DNA of 64,000 nucleotides from Parvibaculum sp039680535 (GCF_039680535.1 NZ_JBDKSS010000012.1:95084-159083); one strand, 5' to 3'. Numbered from the stretch's first letter, positions 51,581 through 58,244 are shown. Numbers and translations are program-made. Notes: generated by a model from the sequence alone, not told the origin.

Positions 51581-52117
51581 CTACCGGATAACGTCTGCAT
51601 AGGTGTCACGTCTTGGCGCTAAACGCATTCGTTTACCAGGAAGAAGGAGGCACCTGAGATCGGCAGCCGTACAAGATGTGACCGCGAGTAACGCGCCGCG
51701 ATCGAAGTGATGCAGCAGCGCATCGGGCTTGCCCCGCCGCCAGATCGCCGTCACCGACGAAGTCATCGACCAACCCACTACCCGGCGAGAGAAGAGGTCG
51801 ATCACGGCCGCCACATAGAGCCAGCCCTCGGCCGTCCAGATATAGGTGAAGTCCGCCACCCATTTGCGGCTCGGGGCATCGGCCTCGAATTGACGCGCCA
51901 GCACATTCGGTGCGATGGCGTTGGTAGATCGCTCGCGCTTGTCCTTGGGGAGAGATCGCCGCCGAGGCCGCGCCCGCAAGGCCTGCTGCCGCATCAACCG
52001 TCCGACGCGATACAAGCCGCAAGCGTGCCCGGAGGCCAGCACGTCATGCCAGACGCGCCGGCCTCCGTAGGTCCGGTCACTGGCAAGGAAGCTCGAGGGC
52101 ACTTCACTGCCCAGCAT
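51581..52117 (-). pseudogene. IS3-family transposase (OrfB) remnant
   Basis: An open frame with clear IS3 OrfB content: R-T-Y-G-G-R-R-V-W-H-D near residue 16, then the DDE core start W-V-A-D-F-T-Y-I-W-T near 85 and Y-V-A-A-V-I-D-L-F-S-R-R-V-V-G-W-S-M near 100. The first about 50 residues of a normal OrfB are missing. After W-S-M the sequence has lost a segment, jumping to A-I-W-R-R-G-K-P-D-A-L-L-H-H, and it drifts out of frame before the third catalytic acid. No OrfA is seen. It separates the restriction cassette from the recombination genes and is inactive. Confidence 0.85.
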
Positions 52118-52137
52118 CTCATCGCTGCGGCTTCGAG

Positions 52138-53076
52138 TTATTCAACCGCTGCGATGCTTCCGTGTGCAAACGGGTCGTCGAGGTCGGCGGCGTTCTCATT
52201 CGCCGCCGGCGTGTCGGCCTCAGCCGCGCGCGCTTTCAGCGCGTCCATGCGCGGCTTGAGCTTGAGCTGCTGCGCTTTCGTAAGCGTGCACCAAAATTCC
52301 CTGAGGGCGTCGCTTCCGCGCTCAGCCTCGTCGCCGGCCGTCCTGACCAGGAGCTCGAGCTGTGGATCGCGCGCGATGTCGCCGAGCCACGCCGCGATTG
52401 CCCGGCCGGTCTCTTCCGAGATCACGGTATTGCCGGGGAAAGCATGGAGAAGACCTGCCGGGCATTTCGTCATCGACGGGAACCCCTGGCGACCAGGCTC
52501 ATTCGAGAGCATCGCAGAGGCAGTCATCTCGTAAATGAACGCGCTCTCCGCGACTTCCTTCCAGCCGACGCGAACGACCTCATCGCGGCCGCCGGCGTTC
52601 TTGCGCTGCTCATATTCGGGCTTTGCGCGCAAGCAGACGACGACATGCATGCGTGTCCGGAGCAGCTCGCTCATGAAGCGCTTGTGCTCTCGCTTCGGAG
52701 CAAGCCACTTCAGAAGGCCCTGAAGCGGCTGGCCGCGCCCGTTGCGCTGCGCGTCGGCCAAATCGATGACTCCGCCGTTGCCTTCCCACTCATGACTTGC
52801 GCTGTCGATGACAACCACGTCATAGCCGGCATCCTCGAACGCGCGCAGCGCCTCGATGTAGCGCGCCGGCGAAAACGGAGGCGTGAGGTCGATGACATCG
52901 AATACATGGTCGCTCGCATAGATTCCGCTGCGGCCCGATTCTGTGTCGATGAAGCCGATCTTATTTCCAAGGCCGGCTGCGAGGCGCAGTGCCGACTTCG
53001 TCTTTCCAGATCCACTTGGACCGGTCAGCGAAATCAAAAGATGAGTATCCTGGCGAGAGGCTCTCCGAATTTCCAT
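52138..53076 (-). CDS. Phage-type RecA-fold ATPase (Sak4/AAA_24-like)
   Basis: A 312-residue P-loop NTPase. Walker A G-P-S-G-S-G-K-T-K near residue 19 is followed by G-F-I-D-T-E-S-G near 38, and Walker B is V-V-V-I-D-S-A-S-H near 85. This layout matches the shortened RecA-like Sak4/AAA_24 proteins that accompany phage recombination genes. The C-terminal 60 residues are Ala/Asp-rich. The start at 53076 has GGAG nearby; the frame continues 77 codons upstream into the exonuclease end and is not used. It probably pairs with the upstream exonuclease for DNA annealing or repair during element transfer. Confidence 0.78.
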   Translation of the reverse strand: MEIRRASRQDTHLLISLTGPSGSGKTKSALRLAAGLGNKIGFIDTESGRSGIYASDHVFDVIDLTPPFSPARYIEALRAFEDAGYDVVVIDSASHEWEGNGGVIDLADAQRNGRGQPLQGLLKWLAPKREHKRFMSELLRTRMHVVVCLRAKPEYEQRKNAGGRDEVVRVGWKEVAESAFIYEMTASAMLSNEPGRQGFPSMTKCPAGLLHAFPGNTVISEETGRAIAAWLGDIARDPQLELLVRTAGDEAERGSDALREFWCTLTKAQQLKLKPRMDALKARAAEADTPAANENAADLDDPFAHGSIAAVE

Positions 53077-53119
53077 TTCTGTCTCCGATCCGTTTGATTT
53101 CTGTTCCGCCGCGATCCGA

Positions 53120-54028
53120 TCAATCTGCCGCAAGCACAATTTCGATGTCGCGCTGTGCCCAACCAGGCAGCGCGAGGATGAATGCGGTGTCGCGATCAGG
53201 CGTGTTTTCCTGGCGATATCCAGGCCAATCGTTCCGCTCAATGCAGTCAGCGAACATTCGAATCGCCTCACGGTTTTTCGCGCGGCCGGCTGCAACAGCG
53301 TCTTCATCGAACGCGGCGACGCTGCAGAGGTACGGCGCGTTCTTGTCCTGAACGACGAACCAGAAATTCTTCGCCTTCTCGCCCGTCACAGCCTCTACCG
53401 CGTCGAGATACCACGCCGCCTGCATGTGATAGCCGAGGCCATATGCCTTGCGCGCGAAATCAGACGGGTTTGCTGTGGTCGAGGTCTTCAGATCGACAAG
53501 GAAATTGAAGCTCGCCGGCGTCCAGTCGGGGCGCGCTTTAAGCCAAACACCAGTTTCGGCGTCTTTCCAGACGAGAGAAAGTTCAGAAAAACCAGCACCA
53601 GAGAACGCTTTACCGGCGATCGGATGAGAAAGAAGCGCAGCGCGCATGAGCTCGAGCTCGTCGGCCGTCTTCTTCAAAAGCGGAATTGTTCCGGCCTCAC
53701 GCGCTTCATCGCGCGCCGCCTGCGCTTCCTTCTTGCGCCAATCATCTGCATCGATCACCGCAATGGAATCTGCGTATTTTTCGCGCTCGAGATAGAGCAG
53801 ATGAACCGCGCTGCCGACATCGAAATGCGCTTTTTCTTCGCGCTCGTAATCGGGATTGAGATAGCTGCGCGCATAAAGCATCGCCGGGCATTCATGGACG
53901 AGTGCTCGCGCCATCGACGAAGATAGAGACGGCGTCTTCGTGAGCATCCCGTGATAGACGCTGTGCGGGATGTCTGCATACACGCCTTGCTCGATATCTG
54001 CGCCGTCTACGTAGGTCCCGATATCCAT
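53120..54028 (-). CDS. RecE-like PD-(D/E)xK exonuclease (DUF3799)
   Basis: A 302-residue phage-type 5'-3' exonuclease. The family N-terminus Y-A-D-I-P-H-S-V-Y-H and S-L-S-S-S-M-A-R-A-L is seen near residues 18-42. The nuclease core is A-R-P-D-W near 166 and V-D-L-K-T-S near 178, followed by the helix containing Y-H-M-Q-A-A-W-Y-L-D near 202. With the Sak4-like ATPase it forms a two-gene homologous recombination module. A 42-base segment of this gene (53663-53704) recurs almost identically at 57821-57862. Confidence 0.85.
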   Translation of the reverse strand: MDIGTYVDGADIEQGVYADIPHSVYHGMLTKTPSLSSSMARALVHECPAMLYARSYLNPDYEREEKAHFDVGSAVHLLYLEREKYADSIAVIDADDWRKKEAQAARDEAREAGTIPLLKKTADELELMRAALLSHPIAGKAFSGAGFSELSLVWKDAETGVWLKARPDWTPASFNFLVDLKTSTTANPSDFARKAYGLGYHMQAAWYLDAVEAVTGEKAKNFWFVVQDKNAPYLCSVAAFDEDAVAAGRAKNREAIRMFADCIERNDWPGYRQENTPDRDTAFILALPGWAQRDIEIVLAAD

Positions 54029-54107
54029 TTACATTCTCCCTTAAACAAGATCGCGCTCAAATTCGACCGCGATTTTGTTAATCCGCATTTGTTCGTTCGT
54101 ATGCCAA

Positions 54108-54381
54108 TCAATGAGACATTGACGGCCGTATGGACTCAGAAACGCCCATCGCATGAAAGTCGAAGGCGTCGTTGACTTTCAACCGTCCGAGGAGCGCCAT
54201 TCTCACCTTCGCACGCATGCGCGCCATAGAGCACACGCGGTATCCCTTCGACGGAGTGAGCGGCAGAAACTCTTTCGAATAGCGCGCAGCATCCATGAGC
54301 TTGTCGTTGTGCTCTCCGGGGGGGGGCGCGGCGCGAGCCGGCCTTCGGCGTGCGGATCTTGTGCGTGTAATGCTTGTTCAT
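54108..54381 (-). pseudogene. Small element protein interrupted at a G9/C9 tract
   Basis: The start at 54381 (M-N-K-H-Y-T-H-K-I-R) has a perfect AGGAGG ribosome site. After 19 codons the frame meets nine cytosines (G9 at 54318-54326 on the plus strand). In the present phase it then reads an implausible sequence. With one base fewer, the reading passes into a natural basic protein (G-E-H-N-D-K-L-M-D-A-A-R-Y-S-K-E-F) ending at 54108, about 90 residues in all. The coding span is 274 bases, one more than a multiple of three. Phase variation, polymerase slippage, mutation or sequence error are all possible. No family recognised. Confidence 0.6.
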
Positions 54382-54413
54382 TTGATCCTCCTGTTGTTCG
54401 ACGCAACAGGGAT

Positions 54414-54638
54414 ATGGGTCCAAAAATTGGCGGCCCGTTTTCGAACCCATATCCAATTCGGACGGCATTCCGCCAGCCTCAGCCGGGCTGCAAGCGCGTC
54501 GGCCCCGTCCATTCTCCAGCCGACGCGCAGGCCTTATTGGAATGGGGTGAGGCAATGAAGCTCAATGACAACACGATCACGTCTGCTGTCAGCCGCGCGA
54601 TGCGCGAGCTATCAGACGAATCTGGATACGCGGATTGA
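54414..54638 (+). CDS. Small unknown element protein (74 residues)
   Basis: The region reads M-G-P-K-I-G-G-P-F-S, continues through V-H-S-P-A-D-A-Q-A-L-L-E-W-G near residue 42 and ends G-Y-A-D. The central and C-terminal halves look like real helical protein. The only ribosome-site candidate for 54414 is weak; ATG 54555 preceded by GGGTGAGG is an alternative giving 27 residues. After the TGA at 54636 the same frame stays open and protein-like to 54806 (A-T-I-R-D-I-A-E-M-H-A-L-E-R), so the gene may be broken by a nonsense change. It is divergent from the interrupted gene at 54381. Confidence 0.45.
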   Translation: MGPKIGGPFSNPYPIRTAFRQPQPGCKRVGPVHSPADAQALLEWGEAMKLNDNTITSAVSRAMRELSDESGYAD

Positions 54639-54806
54639 ATTTCTGAACTCGATTTTGCGACGATCCGAGATATTGCAGAGATGCATGCGCTCGAGCGCAC
54701 GCAATATGGAGAGCATTTTCGCGTCCTTAAAATGGAGTTAACGAGAAGAAAGGAGTTGCTTGACGCGTTTGCTTTCCAAAAAACGGACTCTAAATCAAAA
54801 ATATGA
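54639..54806 (+). pseudogene. Continuation of the preceding frame after an in-frame stop
   Basis: Fifty-five codons in the same phase as 54414-54638 read as a helical, charged protein (D-F-A-T-I-R-D-I-A-E-M and V-L-K-M-E-L-T-R-R-K-E-L-L-D). They end at TGA 54804. An internal ATG at about 54687 lacks a good ribosome site. Either the C-terminal part of a nonsense-mutated gene or a separately translated piece. Confidence 0.35.
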
Positions 54807-54810
54807 GAAG

Positions 54811-54850
54811 CGCGGCGCAGTGCCGCCTCCAGAAAGAAGGAAGAGAAAAA
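54811..54850 (+). promoter_or_regulatory. Leader hairpin plus purine-rich ribosome site, copy 1
   Basis: Hairpin GCGGC-GCAGT-GCCGC at 54812-54826, then an AG-rich run ending at the ATG 54850. Twenty-two bases across the start codon are identical to copy 2 (55251-55297), and the hairpin stem is the same. It suggests a shared translational control element. Confidence 0.55.
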
Positions 54851-55134
54851 TGCGGAATGCAAAAACCGAAAAGTTTGAGTTCACCGCCGCCAACAATGGC
54901 TCAAGCGGAATCGCGGAAGTGAAGCTCGAGGGCGGCGAAGAGATCGAGCTTTCTATCGGACTCGATCGCGAAAGCATCAGGGCGTGCAACCGCGTGACGG
55001 GCGTCGAGTATGATCTCGACTTTTCTCAACCGAGCCTGTCGATCGATTGGTGCCGCTCTCTTTCCCGCGAAGAAGCCGCGCGCGCGGCGGTCGAAAATTG
55101 GCTCGAGGTCGAGCGCGAGATGCGCGCCGCCTGA
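54850..55134 (+). CDS. Small unknown element protein A (94 residues)
   Basis: A 94-residue protein beginning M-R-N-A-K-T-E-K-F-E-F. A beta-rich N-terminal half (V-K-L-E-G-G-E-E-I-E-L-S-I) leads to an amphipathic C-terminal helix (S-R-E-E-A-A-R-A-A-V-E-N-W-L). It is mildly acidic. The ATG at 54850 has the purine-rich AAGGAAGAG site. A GC-rich hairpin follows the stop (55141-55166). First of four consecutive small genes that share layout and perhaps regulation. No family recognised. Confidence 0.6.
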   Translation: MRNAKTEKFEFTAANNGSSGIAEVKLEGGEEIELSIGLDRESIRACNRVTGVEYDLDFSQPSLSIDWCRSLSREEAARAAVENWLEVEREMRAA

Positions 55135-55140
55135 AGAAAT

Positions 55141-55166
55141 CGGAGGGGTCTCCGGCCCCCTCCGAC
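55141..55166 (+). other. GC-rich hairpin after unknown gene A
   Basis: Arms TCGGAGGGG and CCCCTCCGA close an eight-base loop seven bases after the stop. It is followed by an A-rich rather than T-rich stretch, so it is not a canonical terminator. Possibly a transcript-stabilising or processing element. Confidence 0.5.
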
Positions 55167-55250
55167 ATCATAAAAAAAAATCACTGTCTCGCAAAAAAAG
55201 CGCTCTGTCGGTCGACCTTTTAAATTCGGCTCATAGAGAAAAATTAGAAG

Positions 55251-55297
55251 AGCGGCGCGGTGCCGCATTTCAAAAAGGGAAAGAAGGAAGAGAAAAA
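55251..55297 (+). promoter_or_regulatory. Leader hairpin plus purine-rich ribosome site, copy 2
   Basis: Hairpin GCGGC-GCGGT-GCCGC at 55252-55266, with the same stem as copy 1 at 54812. The following AG-rich run into the ATG 55297 is identical to copy 1 for 22 bases. Confidence 0.55.
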
Positions 55298-55659
55298 TGC
55301 AGAATCTCAAAAATCGAGTCAAAGAAGCCGTCGATGAGATCGACTTCGCTGAGTATGTCGCTGACAGCTTCGGAGAAGCATTCGACCCGTCTCGCGAGTG
55401 GCTCGAAGACTTCATCGAGGGCATCGACGACAGCAAACTTCTCGAAGTCGCGATCGGAGCTTTGCGCAACTCCTTTTCCGGTCATGACTCGTGCTGCGAG
55501 TGCGGCGAATTCGCTGAGAGCAAGCTCAGCGAAGAGCAGCGCGCAGAAATTCTCGAGGCCGCGCGCGATGGCTTTGAGCGCTTCAAGATCGAGGCTGCTG
55601 AGCGCGAGGCTGAATATGAAGCTGCTCGCGAAGCCGAAGAGGATCTCGAGAATGCCTGA
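55297..55659 (+). CDS. Highly acidic unknown element protein B (120 residues)
   Basis: A 120-residue strongly acidic protein, with about 35 Asp/Glu against about 13 Lys/Arg by my count. It is mostly helical, with a C-terminal Ala/Glu-rich coiled coil (about residues 85-120). A cysteine cluster S-C-C-E-C-G lies near residue 66. Size and charge recall DNA-mimic antirestriction or anti-repressor proteins such as Ocr or ArdA, and the element also carries ArdC; that is inference, as no homologue is recognised. Preceded by leader copy 2 and followed by a hairpin at 55671-55692. Confidence 0.6.
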   Translation: MQNLKNRVKEAVDEIDFAEYVADSFGEAFDPSREWLEDFIEGIDDSKLLEVAIGALRNSFSGHDSCCECGEFAESKLSEEQRAEILEAARDGFERFKIEAAEREAEYEAAREAEEDLENA

Positions 55660-55670
55660 CGATGACTCCG

Positions 55671-55692
55671 GCCGGGGCTTCGGCCCCGGCCC
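55671..55692 (+). other. GC-rich hairpin with CTTCGG loop after unknown gene B
   Basis: Arms GGCCGGGG and CCCCGGCC enclose CTTCGG, a very stable tetraloop-type hairpin, about a dozen bases after the stop. No T-run follows, so it is probably a stabilising or processing element rather than a terminator. Confidence 0.55.
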
Positions 55693-55750
55693 AGGTCCGG
55701 AAGTATCAAATTGCGCCGGCGGAAACGGCGCGGAAAACATGGAGAAAGAA

Positions 55751-56287
55751 ATGCAGGAAATCTCTATCAAATCTCGCAGAGAATCTGTTTTTGAGGCTTT
55801 TATCTGCGACAGAGATCGCGAGTTTAGGATCGAGATTGAACTTTCCGGATCGCGAAATGCGAGCGCATCGGGAGGTTCGAAGAACGAGTTCGGAAATTTC
55901 GGAAGCGATTTCAAGATCGGTCATAAGAGCTTCGATTCCGATCTCGATGAATTCGAAAGGGTCTATAGCGCAGCAAGGGCATGGCTCAATTCTTATGATG
56001 AGGCGATCGAGAAGCTCGAAGAAAAGCTTTTCTCAAGTGAGTTCGAGGATTGTCTCGTTGACGAATTTGAAGAGTTCTTCTTCAAAAACTGCCCGGATTT
56101 TTTCTCGAAGAAGAGCATCAGTTTCGCTCAGATCTATAACATCGCGATCGGCGCGCTGGATAGATCGCTCTCTGAATCTGACGATGCGGATGCGGATGCA
56201 GACGCCCTTCTTTCTCAAGATCAGCGCAGTCGTCTCCTCGAGATCAGCCTTCGGGCTGCGATCGAGGGCATGGAGAGACAAATGTAA
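55751..56287 (+). CDS. Acidic unknown element protein C (178 residues)
   Basis: A 178-residue protein with a beta-rich N-terminal part (about 1-60: I-S-I-K-S-R-R-E-S-V-F-E-A-F and F-R-I-E-I-E-L-S-G). A long acidic helical region follows with E-R-V-Y-S-A-A-R-A-W-L near 70. Near residue 150 there is an Asp-Ala repeat (D-D-A-D-A-D-A-D-A). The ATG at 55751 has GGAG six bases upstream; a start four codons earlier is possible. The C-terminal segment with Q-D-Q-R-S-R-L-L-E resembles the end of protein B (E-E-Q-R-A-E-I-L-E), so B and C may be distant relatives. An intrinsic terminator follows. Confidence 0.6.
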   Translation: MQEISIKSRRESVFEAFICDRDREFRIEIELSGSRNASASGGSKNEFGNFGSDFKIGHKSFDSDLDEFERVYSAARAWLNSYDEAIEKLEEKLFSSEFEDCLVDEFEEFFFKNCPDFFSKKSISFAQIYNIAIGALDRSLSESDDADADADALLSQDQRSRLLEISLRAAIEGMERQM

Positions 56288-56313
56288 AAAGCTAAAAAAA
56301 GCGAAGGTCTGTC

Positions 56314-56346
56314 AGCCGCACCCATTTTCTGAGTGCGGCTTTTTTA
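56314..56346 (+). terminator. Intrinsic terminator after unknown gene C
   Basis: Arms AGCCGCAC (56314-56321) and GTGCGGCT (56333-56340) close an 11-base loop and are followed by TTTTTT. This ends the transcript of genes A-C 27 bases after the last stop. Confidence 0.85.
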
Positions 56347-56369
56347 ATGCGAAAACAGGGAGAAGAGAA

Positions 56370-56711
56370 ATGCCGAACTTCAATAAATACAAGGGTTTTA
56401 TTGTCCATCGCGATGTAGCCGATCGCTTCATCGATGCAGAAACAGGGATCGAAATCTTCATACGCGCGAATGGCGAGGGCGGATTCGCTTGCACTGCGCG
56501 CCGCGCCGATTTTCTGCTTTCTGAACTGAAATTCGAAATTCCGTCCGAGCTCGTCGAGGAGCTCAGCGAGCATGCGATCGGCGTCGCCGCGCTCGTTCTT
56601 GCTATTATTCAGGTTCGAAATGTTCGCGAGCAAGAGCGCGATTTTCCGAAGGCTGTCTTCGCTGCTTCAGATGAAGCCGGATCTGCAATCATCATCGGCG
56701 GGGAGCTCTGA
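56370..56711 (+). CDS. Small unknown element protein D (113 residues)
   Basis: A 113-residue protein beginning M-P-N-F-N-K-Y-K-G-F-I-V, with a mixed alpha/beta pattern and a hydrophobic stretch I-G-V-A-A-L-V-L-A-I-I near residue 75. Its start has GGGAGAAG upstream, directly after the terminator, so a promoter must lie within the 24-base gap or transcription reads through. Its stop is two bases before the sigma factor start, so the two are likely co-translated. No family recognised. Confidence 0.55.
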   Translation: MPNFNKYKGFIVHRDVADRFIDAETGIEIFIRANGEGGFACTARRADFLLSELKFEIPSELVEELSEHAIGVAALVLAIIQVRNVREQERDFPKAVFAASDEAGSAIIIGGEL

Positions 56712-56712
56712 C

Positions 56713-57483
56713 ATGACCAGCCTCGCTCAGGAAATTGTATCCATAGCGGCCTGGCGCCGCGGCGACAGGCACGCCCTGGGCGAGGTTCTCAAGGCTTATG
56801 ATCCCCTCATCAAAGCCAGGGCGCGCGCCGCGCATCTGAAGAATCCAGACGTGCAGCTTGACGACTTCATTCAGGCTGCGCGCGTCGGCTTCATCATCGC
56901 ATGCAAGAATTTCGATGAAAGGCGCGGCGCGCGCGTCGCTCGCATCGCAGAGTTCTATATCAAAACCGAGTTTCACGCGCTTCTGATTTCGAAGCGCGTG
57001 ACAAGCGCAAACAGCTCGCAGCATTTGCGCGCGCTCTTTAATCGCCTTCCGCGCGAAGCCAGGACACGTGGCTTCGATCTATCGAGGCTTTCTGAAGCGC
57101 AGGCGGCCGAGATCGCATCATCGTTTCTTTGCTCGCGCGAGCATGTTTCTGCTGTAGCGGCATTCATCAGCTCGCCGAGGACCGTACTTGATGCGCATGA
57201 CATGCCGACGATCGCGCCGTCTCAGAGCGATGCTCTTGTTGAGAACAGAACGAGAGCAGTCATCGAATCCGCGCTCGAAAGTATTCCCGAGCGCGAGCGG
57301 TTGATCGTCGAGTTGAACGTGCTTCGCGACCCGAAAATCAGGCTCGACAAGATCGGCGTGATGGTCGGGCTCACAGAAGAGCGCGCGCGTCAGCTTCGAA
57401 ACGTCGGTCTCGGTCGCATACGCGCTCACTTCGACGCGCGCGGAATTGAATCTTCGGATCTGTTTTCGGAGGTCGCGGAGTGA
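56713..57483 (+). CDS. Sigma-70 family RNA polymerase sigma factor (RpoH-like)
   Basis: A 256-residue group 3-like sigma factor. Region 2 covers about residues 30-95 (L-D-D-F-I-Q-A-A-R-V-G-F-I-I-A and R-V-A-R-I-A-E-F-Y-I-K). It is followed by S-S-Q-H-L-R-A-L-F-N-R-L-P, which recalls the RpoH-box Q-K-K-L-F-F-N-L-R. Region 4 is near 190-245, with a helix-turn-helix I-G-V-M-V-G-L-T-E-E-R-A-R-Q-L-R. GGGAG precedes the ATG. A second sigma-like gene overlaps its stop. A sigma factor on a mobilizable element is unusual and may direct transcription of element genes. Confidence 0.85.
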   Translation: MTSLAQEIVSIAAWRRGDRHALGEVLKAYDPLIKARARAAHLKNPDVQLDDFIQAARVGFIIACKNFDERRGARVARIAEFYIKTEFHALLISKRVTSANSSQHLRALFNRLPREARTRGFDLSRLSEAQAAEIASSFLCSREHVSAVAAFISSPRTVLDAHDMPTIAPSQSDALVENRTRAVIESALESIPERERLIVELNVLRDPKIRLDKIGVMVGLTEERARQLRNVGLGRIRAHFDARGIESSDLFSEVAE

Positions 57484-57884
57484 GAATAAGGGAGACGAAA
57501 GACATCGACCGCGCCGCACAAATCGCGTGCATAAAAGCCTTCCAGCGCGGCAATGTGACTGCGCTTGATCCTGTCGTCAGATCGCACGAGAAGCTCATTC
57601 GGGCAACTGCATTGCGCGTCAAGAAGACGAGTCCGAAAGCCGACATTGAGGAGCTAAAAAGCGCCGGACGCATTGGGCTTTGCGACGCTGCCGCGTGCTC
57701 TGGCTGCGATAGAGAGATCAGGTTCTCGACATTTGCTGTGCATTACCTGTGCTGTGAGAAGATCTCGTTGGTTCGCAACGATGCGGCGATAATTCTCTTC
57801 GTCATGTTCTCACTGTCAGTGGCCGTCTTCTTCAACAGCGGAATTGTTCCGGCCTCACGCGCCTCCGCCAGAGCTGCTTGCTGA
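57480..57884 (+). pseudogene. Second sigma-70 gene, C-terminally truncated
   Basis: The GTG start overlaps the preceding sigma stop. The first about 100 residues are a sigma region 2: I-K-A-F-Q-R-G-N near 20, L-K-S-A-G-R-I-G-L-C-D-A near 61, and R-F-S-T-F-A-V-H-Y-L-C-C-E-K-I near 80, paralogous to the upstream gene. After L-V-R-N-D-A-A-I the sequence changes into hydrophobic, non-sigma residues and ends. Regions 3-4 are absent. The break coincides with a 42-base block (57821-57862) nearly identical to part of the exonuclease gene. It is probably a recombination-truncated gene. Confidence 0.7.
57821..57862 (+). repeat. 42-base direct repeat of an exonuclease-gene segment
   Basis: Identical to 53663-53704 at 41 of 42 positions and in the same orientation. 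Read on the minus strand both encode E-A-R-E-A-G-T-I-P-L-L-K-K-T-A, which is part of the DUF3799 exonuclease at 53120-54028. The flanks diverge sharply. Confidence 0.85.
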
Positions 57885-58035
57885 CATCGCCCCGGCGCCT
57901 GAGCTGCAGTTCATCGCGCCGTCCGACGCCGTCGCATCTTCGGCTCTTTCACCGGCCGGCGAGCGCGCGCCGCGGCGCCTGGTTCGCGAGCTGAATGCGC
58001 GCATTGCGGCATGGAAGGCCTGGGCGGCCGAGTAA
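57844..58035 (+). pseudogene. C-terminal fragment of an unknown protein
   Basis: A short open frame from a TTG with no ribosome site. Its second half (A-P-R-R-L-V-R-E-L-N-A-R-I-A-A-W-K-A-W-A-A-E) looks like a genuine helical C-terminus, preceded by a Pro/Ala-rich linker. It begins inside the block copied from the exonuclease gene, so it seems to be the 3' end of a gene whose start was lost in the same rearrangement. Parent gene unknown. Confidence 0.35.
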
Positions 58036-58062
58036 ATCATCGCGGAAACAGAATCCAAGAAG

Positions 58063-58088
58063 TGGCGCCATCGCGCCCTACTTTTTTT
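58063..58088 (+). terminator. Possible intrinsic terminator
   Basis: GGCGC (58064-58068) and GCGCC (58073-58077) form a short stem followed by CTA and a run of seven or more T. It would end any transcript from the sigma genes before the relaxase region. Confidence 0.55.
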
Positions 58089-58173
58089 GCTCAGCGCGCA
58101 GAGAGTTGAGAAAGAACCATATCTAGATCGATGACAGTCGTAGTCGGTCTACGTTTGTCTTTATACGCAAAAG

Positions 58174-58244
58174 GTGGGGCGCGCAGTGGGGCATGACCTA
58201 GGGCGCCATAGGTCCTAGTGGGGCCCAGTGGGGCGTAGTGGGGC
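58174..58244 (+). repeat. GTGGGGC repeat array upstream of the relaxase (candidate oriT or regulatory iterons)
   Basis: Five direct copies of GTGGGGC begin at 58174, 58186, 58218, 58228 and 58238; the last three are spaced exactly 10 bases. A GACCTA/TAGGTC inverted repeat with an eight-base spacer (58195-58214) lies between the second and third copies. The array ends 20 bases before the MobV-type relaxase start. Position, helical phasing and inverted repeat fit an origin of transfer or an autoregulatory binding site. Confidence 0.6.

Noticed and set aside
54136..54555. 139-codon minus-strand open frame spanning the G9 tract
   Set aside because: Its N-terminal part has no ribosome site while AGGAGG marks the internal start at 54381, and its C-terminal part is the wrong phase after the homopolymer.
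58174..58244. CRISPR-like interpretation of the GTGGGGC repeats
   Set aside because: Repeat units are seven bases and spacers three to twenty-five bases; far too short for a CRISPR array and no cas gene is present.
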